Part shown: positions 1-6,003 of the stretch, piece after piece | Layout of the letters: every line of letters begins with the position of its first letter | How positions within the stretch are numbered: position 1 is the stretch's first letter | Notes under the pieces: model-generated | The model's input: only the letters and a program-made list of their open reading frames with translations | The model's database searches: none | What the model was told of the DNA's origin: nothing | Program-made: the position numbers and the translations under genes | NCBI GenBank assembly: GCA_018623955.1 | Contig: JAAZUX010000029.1 | Coordinates: 1 to 8,402, forward strand | Length of the DNA: 8,402 nt | From: Flavobacteriaceae bacterium | Lineage (GTDB): Bacteria; Bacteroidota; Bacteroidia; Flavobacteriales; Flavobacteriaceae | Direction of reading: 5' to 3'

Positions 1-257
1 AAAACATTTCCCAATACGACAAGGGATATTCGATGGGATTGGGAATACATGAAATGGGAACGGCCAGAATGGGACGCGACCCCAAAACCTCTGTTCTCAA
101 CAAGAACAACCAACTTCATGCAGTACCCAATGTTTATGTCACCGATGGTTCGGGAATGACCTCGGCCGGAAATCAAAATCCATCTTTGACCTATATGGCT
201 TTGACTGCCAGAGCAGCTGATCATGCCGTCAAAGAACTTAAAAAAATGAATCTATAA
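1..257 (+). CDS. GMC-family FAD-dependent dehydrogenase, C-terminal end (5' partial)
   Basis: The reading frame is open from the left edge (first full codon at position 3) to a TAA stop at 255-257, so only the last 84 codons of a gene of typically 500-600 codons are visible. The fragment is the C-terminal part of the GMC oxidoreductase substrate-binding domain. It carries the signature [12 protein letters not shown], whose His corresponds to the first active-site base of the family (His516 of glucose oxidase). It then has a VTDGSGM segment and [19 protein letters not shown], where Asn-Pro occupies the position of the second catalytic residue (His or Asn, as in choline oxidase). The family oxidises alcohols, polyols or sugars using FAD; the substrate cannot be read from this fragment. 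The next gene starts 11 bp downstream and encodes a gluconate 2-dehydrogenase subunit 3-like protein, so this is probably the catalytic subunit of a membrane-associated sugar or alcohol dehydrogenase. An internal ATG at 33 is not the true start, because conserved sequence lies upstream of it. Confidence 0.93.
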   Translation, partial: NISQYDKGYSMGLGIHEMGTARMGRDPKTSVLNKNNQLHAVPNVYVTDGSGMTSAGNQNPSLTYMALTARAADHAVKELKKMNL

Positions 258-268
258 TAGACTATACT

Positions 269-916
269 ATGGACAGAAGAAAAGCTTTAAGAACAATAGG
301 TTTTGGAACTACTGCCATTACGGTTACCCCTGCGGTGGTCGGGATGCTTCAAAGTTGCCAAAGTCAGACCACAACATATACCGCCACACTTTTTACTAAA
401 GACCAGTTTGCTGTTCTTTCTCAAGTGATGGAATTGATCATTCCAAAAACGGACATACCCGGAGCGGTAGAATTAAAACTGCCCGAATTTTTGGACGGGT
501 TTATGAGTGTCGTCTTTAACAAGCAAGCGCAACAAAAAGTGGTCGACGGTTTGGATCATTTTATTGCAGTGGCTCTTGAAGATTCGGGCAAAAGTAGTGC
601 AGGGCGTTTGAATGCTGCCGATTGCGATGCCCAATTGGCCAAATACTTAAAAGCCGATCAGCAACAACAAAATGCTTGGAAACAAGAAATCAAAGACTAC
701 CAAAAAGCGGTTAAAGAAGACAGCACCCTTAATGCGCCGGCAACGGCAAAGGCCCATGCGTTTGCAATGCAACTTCGCTCCTTGACCATTAACGCTTTCA
801 AAACCAACGAGTACATCGGCGAAAACGTATTGGTTTATGCTCCCATTCCCGGAGAACAAAAAGGATGTGTGGACTTGATGGAGGCTACCGGAGGAAAAGC
901 TTGGTCACCCCTATAG
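269..916 (+). CDS. Gluconate 2-dehydrogenase subunit 3-like protein, probable Tat-exported lipoprotein
   Basis: A 215-residue protein matching the gluconate 2-dehydrogenase subunit 3 family in architecture: an N-terminal MDRRKALRTIG twin-arginine motif (RR at residues 3-4), a short hydrophobic stretch, then Cys30 in LQSC, a weak lipobox. The mature part opens with the family-typical TKDQFAVLSQVMELIIPKTD (residues 44-63), followed by helical, Gln/Lys/Ala-rich sequence and a C-terminal region with GCVDLMEATGGKAWSP. In characterised complexes the small subunit carries the Tat signal and is needed for export and activity of the GMC flavoprotein, which has no signal of its own. The position 11 bp after the GMC gene on the same strand supports an operon and this role. 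No Shine-Dalgarno sequence precedes the ATG, as is common in Bacteroidota. Its TAG stop (914-916) is inside the palindrome CTATAG that also supplies the stop of the convergent cytochrome gene. Family assignment is good; the substrate of the complex is unknown. Confidence 0.88.
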   Translation: MDRRKALRTIGFGTTAITVTPAVVGMLQSCQSQTTTYTATLFTKDQFAVLSQVMELIIPKTDIPGAVELKLPEFLDGFMSVVFNKQAQQKVVDGLDHFIAVALEDSGKSSAGRLNAADCDAQLAKYLKADQQQQNAWKQEIKDYQKAVKEDSTLNAPATAKAHAFAMQLRSLTINAFKTNEYIGENVLVYAPIPGEQKGCVDLMEATGGKAWSPL

Positions 917-1390
917 CGTTCTGAAATACTCTGCCAAAGCTCGGGTTTCCTCCTGCGAAAGGTTTTGGTTGAGCATCATCACGTTGTTGTACTCTTTGAG
1001 TAAAGCGATGGCTGTCTCGTCTTTTGCTAACATCTCTGTAGGATTCAGTATCATGTTCATCACCCAAGCCGGACTTCTGCGGTCATAAATCCCTTTCATG
1101 GCAGGACCGATCAGTTTGCGGTCAGTCATATGGCAAGCAGTACATTTTTGCTTGAAAATACCCGCGCCCTCATCCGCCAATGCTTGATTGATCTCGGCTT
1201 CAAAGTTCATCGATTTGATCGGACCAATCCCCTGATTTTCCAGGTTGACAGCGGCTTTTTCAACTTCCTTTTTTTTAGCTTTTTTTTCAGTAGTGGTGCG
1301 CTTGTATTCAAAAGATTTCTTTTTTTCTTTTTTGGGGCCACAAGCAGTTACCAACGCCAAAACAAACAATAGGGCTAGGGATTTCTTCAT
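911..1390 (-). CDS. Lipoprotein monohaem cytochrome c
   Basis: A 159-residue protein. Residues 1-16 are a signal peptide ending in LVTAC, so Cys17 is the probable lipidated residue. Residues 19-48 form a very Lys/Glu-rich linker, likely a flexible tether from the membrane. The globular part begins near residue 65 and contains the single haem-binding motif CTACH (83-87; His87 is the proximal ligand), then LIGPAMKGIYDRR and a C-terminal helix EETRALAEYFRTL. Met138 or Met139 in NNVMMLNQNLS is the likely distal ligand, the place of the usual MP motif in class I cytochromes. The protein would carry electrons in the periplasm, anchored to a membrane. Convergent overlap with the subunit-3 gene and the nearby GMC dehydrogenase make it a plausible electron acceptor for that enzyme, though it is transcribed separately; this is inference. 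The linker is encoded by several long A runs on the coding strand. Confidence 0.9.
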   Translation of the reverse strand: MKKSLALLFVLALVTACGPKKEKKKSFEYKRTTTEKKAKKKEVEKAAVNLENQGIGPIKSMNFEAEINQALADEGAGIFKQKCTACHMTDRKLIGPAMKGIYDRRSPAWVMNMILNPTEMLAKDETAIALLKEYNNVMMLNQNLSQEETRALAEYFRTL

Positions 1391-1422
1391 GATTGGATTT
1401 TTTGTTTTTTGTGATTACGAAC

Positions 1423-1430
1423 CAAAATTA
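1423..1430 (-). promoter_or_regulatory. Possible Bacteroidota -7 element of the cytochrome c gene
   Basis: On the minus strand this reads TAATTTTG, a full match to the Bacteroidota -7 consensus TAnnTTTG. It lies 32 nt before the cytochrome ATG, which would give a 5' leader of roughly 25-30 nt. A clear TTTG -33 box is not present at the usual distance (TTTT is found 17 nt upstream), so the assignment rests on the -7 match and position only. Confidence 0.35.
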
Positions 1431-1470
1431 CTAAAGAAAGAATGATTAAAACCTCCCGTCTATGAATTTT

Positions 1471-2124
1471 TTAGCCGGTGGATACTTTGCCTTGGGTCTT
1501 GATGGGTTTTTTGGAAACCAAATAAACCCCCAGCATGATCACCAAACAAGCCACTGCTTTGACCCCATCCAACGCATCGTTTCCAGTATAAACGGCATAG
1601 CTAATGGCAATGATGGGTTGTGCATAGGCAAAAGCACCCACGGTTGATGCCTGTAAATTTCTCAGGGCATAGAGGTTTAGCAGATAGGTGGAAAAGGTCG
1701 TTCCCAAGACCACAAAAGCCACTCTCCAAAGCACATCGAGCGGCATGTTCGGCCAATCCACCTCATTGTATTCCCTCACCGTAACGGGAAAAGTCAATAC
1801 AAAACCGATCAAAAATAACCACTTCATGATGGTAACGACATTGTACTTTTCCGATAAGGGTTTTACCACAATGATAAAGCCGGAAAAGAAAACAGAGTTG
1901 GTCATAAACAAGACATTTCCCATCAGTACATTGGGAGCATTACTGGTATTTTGGGTACCATAGAGAACCAGCATCAGAGCGCCGGCAAACCCCATGGTGA
2001 TGCCCAAAAATTTTCGCATTCCAATTTTTTCACCCAAAAAAAGATAGGAGAGTAGGAGTATGATGATGGGGTTGGTAGTAGCAAATATCCCGCTGTTTAC
2101 TGGGGTAGAGAGTTCCTGAGGCAT
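1471..2124 (-). CDS. EamA/DMT-family transporter, N-terminally truncated (possible pseudogene)
   Basis: A 217-residue membrane protein with about seven hydrophobic segments (roughly residues 13-32, 38-56, 66-88, 97-115, 130-150, 157-178 and 183-203). It belongs to the EamA drug/metabolite transporter superfamily: the sequence STPVNSGIFATTNPIIILLL followed by SYLFLGEKIGMRKFLGI is the end of the first EamA repeat, and ASTVGAFAYAQPIIAISYAV with LGVYLVSKK is the end of the second. Full-length members usually have about 290-300 residues and ten membrane segments, so some 75-95 residues with about three helices are missing at the N-terminus. The start at 2124 is the first in-frame ATG; an in-frame TAA stop lies at 2152-2154, with no alternative start between. 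None of the three minus-strand frames further upstream gives hydrophobic coding sequence. The rest of the frame is intact, so it is either a recent 5' deletion or a short but expressed protein. Substrate unknown. Confidence 0.8.
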   Translation of the reverse strand: MPQELSTPVNSGIFATTNPIIILLLSYLFLGEKIGMRKFLGITMGFAGALMLVLYGTQNTSNAPNVLMGNVLFMTNSVFFSGFIIVVKPLSEKYNVVTIMKWLFLIGFVLTFPVTVREYNEVDWPNMPLDVLWRVAFVVLGTTFSTYLLNLYALRNLQASTVGAFAYAQPIIAISYAVYTGNDALDGVKAVACLVIMLGVYLVSKKPIKTQGKVSTG

Positions 2125-2476
2125 AAAATTATTTTTTTTGGGTTTTTTTAATTAATGGCAATGGTCTGGTACGGCACACGTCATAGACGTGCGCCAGCGG
2201 GGGAGTTTATATTCCTTATATCCCCAAAAAAATCCTTTAAAAAAAATTCAGCGACTCATGGCAGTAGAACAGATTTGGGGAAATAAATATAAACCTTTTA
2301 GGTAATAAACAGGACTTTTTTTGATCTTAATATATTGTTATTCAGTTACTTACTATATTTATAAATAAAGACTTTAAGCGATAAGGCGGGATTGGGCCTT
2401 GCTCCGGGGTCTAAGTCTTTGGGATACCGGCCTTTTCACTTTTGCCCGGAATTTTCTTATTGGTATACCGAGGGTT
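2125..2476. other. 352-bp non-coding stretch between truncated transporter and GH16 gene
   Basis: No gene is supported here on either strand. The part next to the transporter (2125-2160) is made of A/T homopolymer runs. Then come a perfect REP-like palindrome (2166-2197), an 8-bp inverted repeat (TCCCCAAA 2221-2228 and TTTGGGGA 2274-2281), a very AT-rich segment (about 2281-2380) and a GC-richer segment (about 2380-2476) adjoining the GH16 stop codon. The transporter's missing 5' end should lie here but is not recognisable, so the stretch looks like the product of a deletion or replacement. No tRNA, CRISPR or transposase remnant was seen. Confidence 0.7.
2166..2197 (-). repeat. REP-like extragenic palindrome
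   Basis: The core at 2173-2195 is a 10-bp stem with a 3-nt loop. On the minus strand the left arm is GGCGCACGTC, the loop TAT and the right arm GACGTGTGCC; nine pairs are Watson-Crick and one is G-U, so the hairpin is fully paired as minus-strand RNA (the plus strand has an A-C mismatch there). The arms are flanked by CTGG and CCAG, which can also pair in an alternative register. Its GC content stands out sharply from the AT-rich surroundings. Size and shape resemble REP elements mobilised by RAYT (IS200-like) transposases, but one copy in one window cannot prove that. There is no U-tract, so it is not a classical terminator. Confidence 0.5.
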
Positions 2477-3400
2477 TTACTGGTAGAGTCTTACCCAATC
2501 GACTGTCATGCTGATCGGAAGTTCCTCCGGACGAGTGATCATTCCGGGCCATTGGTGTTCCATTTGTTGGTCGATCAGTAGATAAAATGGCTGGTCAAAC
2601 GGCCATTGAAAGGTTCCTGCTCCGGGGATCTTGGGATACTCATAGGACTTCTCCCCATTAACGGCATAGACCAACTTATCGGGATACCAACTCACACTGT
2701 AGGTATTGTAGGCCGTGGTATCGATCTTGGCAGTTGAATATTTTTTGGGTTTATCCTGATTGAGTGTGATGGTGTAATGGTTGTGAGTGGTTTGATAGGC
2801 AAAGTCATCATGATTTAGTTTTTCCATGATGTCCATCTCTCCGTTGTGTTGATCGGGGTAGATCTCCTTTTCGGACAACATCCATATGGCGGGCCACATA
2901 CCATAGGCCTGATCGAGTTTTGCTCTGATCTCAATTCGGCCGTATTGAAACGCAAATTTTTCCCAGGAGTAGATCCCTCCGGTCAGGTAAGGGCGTGGAT
3001 CTCCCGTGAGAGAGTCGGGGTTGATGATGCCCTTGAGGTGGATATTGCTTTCATCAAATGTTACTACCCGCGGGTCTGTGGCCGTGATGTACCTAAAGCA
3101 GTTTTTTACCGCTTTCCATTCCTCTACCGGGACTTTCCATTTTGGGGATTCAAAAAGTCCAATACGTCTCCAAGTATTGGTGTCCAAAACACCTTTGTTA
3201 AAATCGTCTTCCCATACCAATTGCCATTTTGTGGCCTCATTGCGCCGTTCTTCTTTTTGGATATACATATAACCCTGGCTGATCTTATAGGGCTTTTGGT
3301 CACAGGAAACAACCAAAACCAATAGGGTGATCATCAGGAGCAATAAGGATGGCTTTTTGGGTTTCATTTTATTATTTTTTATATTAAAAACACCGTTCAA
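2477..3400 (-). CDS. Glycoside hydrolase family 16 lipoprotein
   Basis: A GH16 enzyme of 307 residues from the first ATG (3400). The more likely start is the second in-frame ATG at 3365-3367, giving 296 residues and a normal signal peptide MKPKKPSLLLLMITLLVLVVSC with lipidation at Cys33 (Cys22 in the shorter form). The catalytic motif GEMDIME is the GH16 signature with a beta-bulge (E-x-D-x-x-E): Glu188 is the likely nucleophile, Asp190 assists and Glu193 is the acid/base. The conserved jelly-roll features ATKWQLVWEDDF near the start, YGRIEIRAKL, GMWPAIWML just before the catalytic strand, and SMTVDWVRLYQ at the end show a complete catalytic domain with no extra carbohydrate-binding module. 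GH16 enzymes cleave beta-1,3/1,4-glucans or galactans (laminarin, agar, carrageenan and others). The YQTTHNHYT segment after the catalytic strand resembles a Bacteroidota subgroup rather than classical laminarinases, so the substrate is left open. It probably acts in the periplasm or at the cell surface. Confidence 0.92.
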   Translation of the reverse strand: MNGVFNIKNNKMKPKKPSLLLLMITLLVLVVSCDQKPYKISQGYMYIQKEERRNEATKWQLVWEDDFNKGVLDTNTWRRIGLFESPKWKVPVEEWKAVKNCFRYITATDPRVVTFDESNIHLKGIINPDSLTGDPRPYLTGGIYSWEKFAFQYGRIEIRAKLDQAYGMWPAIWMLSEKEIYPDQHNGEMDIMEKLNHDDFAYQTTHNHYTITLNQDKPKKYSTAKIDTTAYNTYSVSWYPDKLVYAVNGEKSYEYPKIPGAGTFQWPFDQPFYLLIDQQMEHQWPGMITRPEELPISMTVDWVRLYQ

Positions 3401-3605
3401 TTGCTTTTCTTTTCTTCAATTTAGTAAATTCTTTAGATAAGCTTTTATTGGGTGTTGGCTTTAATGGCCTCACAAATGTTTATATGATTTGGTTTCCAAA
3501 ACTTGTGCGAAAATTAAACCGGGAGGGAAAATGAAAGTAAGATTTTTTTAAAAATTTCATGATGGGGTACGTATTTTTCTGAGGCAGAATTTATCAATAA
3601 GTAGA

Positions 3606-4463
3606 TCAGGACAATTGCCGGATCAATCCCTCCTGAGCAGAGGAGGCCACCAACAAACCTTCGCGGTCAAAGATGGAGCCTCGGGAAAACCCGCGGGAGT
3701 TGGAAGCACTGGGGCTGTCCATGGCATAGAGCAACCATTGGTCTAGAGAAAAGGGCCGATGGAACCACAAGGCATGGTCAAGGCTGGTGTAAAAGGTTGG
3801 GCCTTGACTGAGTTCTTTTTTATGGGGCAGGGTGGCCGTTCGCAACAGGCCATAGTCAGAGATATAGGCCAACAACTGGTGCTGAAGCGGCATTTCGAAG
3901 GGGGTGGCCTCTTTGGAACGAAACCAATAATTGCTCTCTGCCGAAGCGTTGACATCATCTCTCAAACTAAGCTTTTCTACCGGTCGAAATTCTATCACCT
4001 CAGGTTTGATCTTTTTAAATCGTTCGAATACTTCGGGGTCTGTTTTTTGCATTTCCAACTGCTCCAGATCACTCAACAGTTTTTCGGGGGGAATATAATT
4101 GGGCATGGAATTTTGGTGGTCAACCCCTTGTTGAAGCAATTGAAAAGAAGCGGACATATTAAAGATGGCCCGTCCTTCCTGAAAGGCCACCACCCGCCGG
4201 GTGGTAAAACTTTTCCCGTCTCTGATGATGTCCACCTCATAGGTGATGGGCAATTCCAAATTACCTCCGAGAATAAAATATCCGTGGAGCGAGTGGGCAA
4301 AGCGATCGTCGGGAACGGTCTGGTAAGCCGCATTGAGTGACTGTGCCAACACCTGTCCCCCAAATACCCGTCCCCAGGAGGTCTGGAAGTTTTGGCCTTC
4401 AAAGGTGTTTTCACCTGTTTTCTCCAAAGTGATTAGGTCGATCAATTCCTGAATGTGCTTCAT
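3606..4463 (-). CDS. tesB: Acyl-CoA thioesterase II
   Basis: A complete 285-residue protein, the same size as E. coli TesB (about 286). It has two hotdog domains: the N-terminal one contains WGRVFGGQVLAQSL (30-43), and the C-terminal one contains SLDHALWFHRPF with LLYAMDSPSASNSRGFSRG and the terminal VASSAQEGLIR. The TesB catalytic triad can be placed by comparison: Asp203 (in YISDYGLL), Ser227 (in TSLDH; Thr in E. coli) and Gln277 (in SSAQEGL). It hydrolyses medium- to long-chain acyl-CoA to free acid and CoA in the cytoplasm; there is no signal peptide. It begins 42 bp after the stop of sulfatase A on the same strand and may be co-transcribed with it, although a -7-like element exists in the gap. 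Biochemically it does not fit the glycan theme of its neighbours, so the adjacency may be chance. Confidence 0.95.
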   Translation of the reverse strand: MKHIQELIDLITLEKTGENTFEGQNFQTSWGRVFGGQVLAQSLNAAYQTVPDDRFAHSLHGYFILGGNLELPITYEVDIIRDGKSFTTRRVVAFQEGRAIFNMSASFQLLQQGVDHQNSMPNYIPPEKLLSDLEQLEMQKTDPEVFERFKKIKPEVIEFRPVEKLSLRDDVNASAESNYWFRSKEATPFEMPLQHQLLAYISDYGLLRTATLPHKKELSQGPTFYTSLDHALWFHRPFSLDQWLLYAMDSPSASNSRGFSRGSIFDREGLLVASSAQEGLIRQLS

Positions 4464-4500
4464 TCTCTATTTTTATTTATAAAGTTGGGGTAAGTTAGGG

Positions 4501-4508
4501 CAAAATTA
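4501..4508 (-). promoter_or_regulatory. Possible -7 element for tesB, overlapping the sulfatase A stop codon
   Basis: The minus strand reads TAATTTTG, matching TAnnTTTG, and its first three bases are the TAA stop of the upstream sulfatase gene (4506-4508). It lies 37 nt before the tesB ATG, so the leader would be about 30 nt. I find no TTTG at the expected -33 position inside the sulfatase gene end, so this is tentative. Confidence 0.28.
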
Positions 4509-5927
4509 ATAATCCCCTCCCGCATTACTGTTTTGAACAGACAAATTCCATTCTCGGTAAAGGCCTTGTAAAGCCTCTAATTTTTTGGGTTGTGCGCTTG
4601 ACAGATCGTTTTCTTCTCCGGTGTCTTGTCCCAAGTCATAAAGTTGTGATCCTCCGTCAGAAATACCATACAACTTGTGGTCGTTGTCGATCAAAGCAAA
4701 TTGTTTGTTGAATTGAAAGGCCAGGGGTTTTGTTCTTTGTCGCTTTTTTTTGTTCCAGTAGGGGGTCAGGTTTTCTCCGTCATAGGGTCTTTGGTATTTT
4801 TCCGGATCAATCCCCAAAATATGAGCAATGGTAGGAAAGTAATCGGAGGTAAAGCAGGGAGCGTCCACCCGGGTTCCGGAGGGGATCTTGGCAGGCCATT
4901 CCACGATGCCGGGAACCCTGATCCCTCCCTCATGCAAACTTCTTTTTCTTCCCCGCAGGCCGTTGGTGATCCCTTGAGCCCTGCCGTGGGGGATGTTTTT
5001 GTCTCTTACTTCTTTTGATGTTTCAGGGCCATTATCGGAGGTATAAAAGATCAAAGTATTGTCGGCCACTCCAAGGCTTTTGAGTTGGTTCCTCAAACGC
5101 CCCACCTGTTGGTCCAAGGCAGAGATCACACCGTAATAGTGTTGTTGGTCTTCGCTGAGCTCCGCATAAAGAGATCTGTATTGCTCTCCCGTCAATACGG
5201 GTAAATGGGGCGCATGAAACCAAATGATGGACAAAAAGGCTTGGTTTTGGGCCACAGATTCTTCGATAAAAGGGATCACCCGATCCATGATGACCCGAGA
5301 ATCGTCCCCTTCGAGATTTTCGGTTACCCTTTGGCCCGGACCTGTCCAGTAGTAAGTACCAAAAGGCCCTCCTTCTAGGAGTGTTGCTTTAACATCCTCG
5401 GCCGATTGGGGTGGGGTGATCATGGGATCCCAAGTCGGAACTTTGGATTCGGTGACAAAACTCACGTCAAAACCGTGGTCCCAAGGCGGGGCGTAGTGAA
5501 TGTCGTTTTGTTTTTTGCCGCCGCGATTGGCATCGGGAATGTCTCGGGTAAGGGTGCCCAAATGCCATTTGCCAAAATGCCCGGTGCGGTAGCCTTTTTC
5601 TTTGACCATCTCGGCCAGGGTGATCTCCTGGGCCTTTACATGGCCGCAATTGGCGCTGCAAATGCCCATACGAGCCGGATGTCTCCCGGTCATGACACTG
5701 GCGCGGGTGGGAGAACAAACCGAACCTGCGGAATAGAAACGTGTAAAAACAGCACCGTTTTGGGCCATCGCATCGAGGTGGGGGGTTTTCAGGTGAGGGT
5801 GGCCGTTGTAACCCACATCGCCCCATCCTTGATCATCGGCCATGATCAAAATGATATTGGGGGGGTGGTCTCGCTGACAAGCCAGCGTTAAAATGGAAAT
5901 AAAAAAGATACTCAAAACAGCTCTCAT
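4506..5927 (-). CDS. Sulfatase A: S1-family formylglycine-dependent sulfatase, lipoprotein
   Basis: A complete 473-residue sulfatase. The signal peptide ends in TLAC (lipidation at Cys17), placing it in the periplasm or at the cell surface. The catalytic signature CSPTRASVMTGR begins at Cys71, the residue that a maturase converts to formylglycine, and Arg75 is the conserved partner. Metal and sulfate site residues are visible: Asp31-Asp32 (MADDQGWGD), Lys120 and His122 (FGKWHLG), His238/His241 (WFHAPHLP), Asp298-Asn299 (TSDNGPE) and Lys328 (GLRGRKRSLHEGGIRVP). The length is usual for arylsulfatase-type S1 enzymes. It removes sulfate esters, here probably from an algal or host glycan; subfamily and position specificity cannot be read safely. 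The start codon is 18 nt after the U-tract of a terminator-like hairpin and 76 bp from the stop of sulfatase B. tesB follows 42 bp downstream. Confidence 0.95.
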   Translation of the reverse strand: MRAVLSIFFISILTLACQRDHPPNIILIMADDQGWGDVGYNGHPHLKTPHLDAMAQNGAVFTRFYSAGSVCSPTRASVMTGRHPARMGICSANCGHVKAQEITLAEMVKEKGYRTGHFGKWHLGTLTRDIPDANRGGKKQNDIHYAPPWDHGFDVSFVTESKVPTWDPMITPPQSAEDVKATLLEGGPFGTYYWTGPGQRVTENLEGDDSRVIMDRVIPFIEESVAQNQAFLSIIWFHAPHLPVLTGEQYRSLYAELSEDQQHYYGVISALDQQVGRLRNQLKSLGVADNTLIFYTSDNGPETSKEVRDKNIPHGRAQGITNGLRGRKRSLHEGGIRVPGIVEWPAKIPSGTRVDAPCFTSDYFPTIAHILGIDPEKYQRPYDGENLTPYWNKKKRQRTKPLAFQFNKQFALIDNDHKLYGISDGGSQLYDLGQDTGEENDLSSAQPKKLEALQGLYREWNLSVQNSNAGGDY

Positions 5928-5945
5928 CTGACTTATAAATTTTAT

Positions 5946-5980
5946 AAAAAAACCCTTTTAACTGAACAGAAAAAAGGGTT
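5946..5980 (-). terminator. Rho-independent terminator-like hairpin between the two sulfatase genes
   Basis: On the minus strand, 23 nt after the sulfatase B stop, AACCCTTTT (5980-5972) pairs perfectly with AAAAGGGTT (5959-5951) around a 12-nt loop, and the transcript continues with seven U counting from within the stem base (5952-5946). The stem is 9 bp and rather AU-rich, with a GGG/CCC core. The form fits intrinsic termination after sulfatase B. Because only 18 nt separate its end from the sulfatase A ATG, it may instead act as an attenuator or a processing site in a shared transcript. Confidence 0.65.
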
Positions 5981-6003
5981 GTATTTTTATTTTTTACAGG
6001 GAT

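Noticed and set aside
2161..2476. Hidden 5' half of the transporter in another frame
   Set aside because: Reading the minus strand of this stretch shows many stops and no hydrophobic segments, so a simple frameshift does not explain the truncation.
2399..2581. 60-codon plus-strand frame reaching from the gap into the GH16 gene
   Set aside because: Half of it is antisense to the conserved GH16 C-terminus, and it lacks a recognisable start context or domain.
2846..3325. 159-codon open frame on the plus strand
   Set aside because: Antisense to the GH16 catalytic domain; no family features.
3541..3605. Terminator after tesB
   Set aside because: Only a 5-bp stem (TTCTG/CAGAA) is present, followed by a short A run rather than a U-tract; too weak to call.
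3401..3605. Promoter or regulatory RNA in the 205-bp gap before the GH16 gene
   Set aside because: The region is AT-rich and must hold some leader sequence, but I found no TAnnTTTG element with a -33 box and no stable structure.
3759..4340. 193-codon open frame on the plus strand
   Set aside because: Antisense to tesB, whose catalytic residues and full length are clear; the frame is a shadow.
5406..5891. 161-codon open frame on the plus strand
   Set aside because: Antisense to the active-site region of sulfatase A; Gly/Val-rich shadow translation without a domain.
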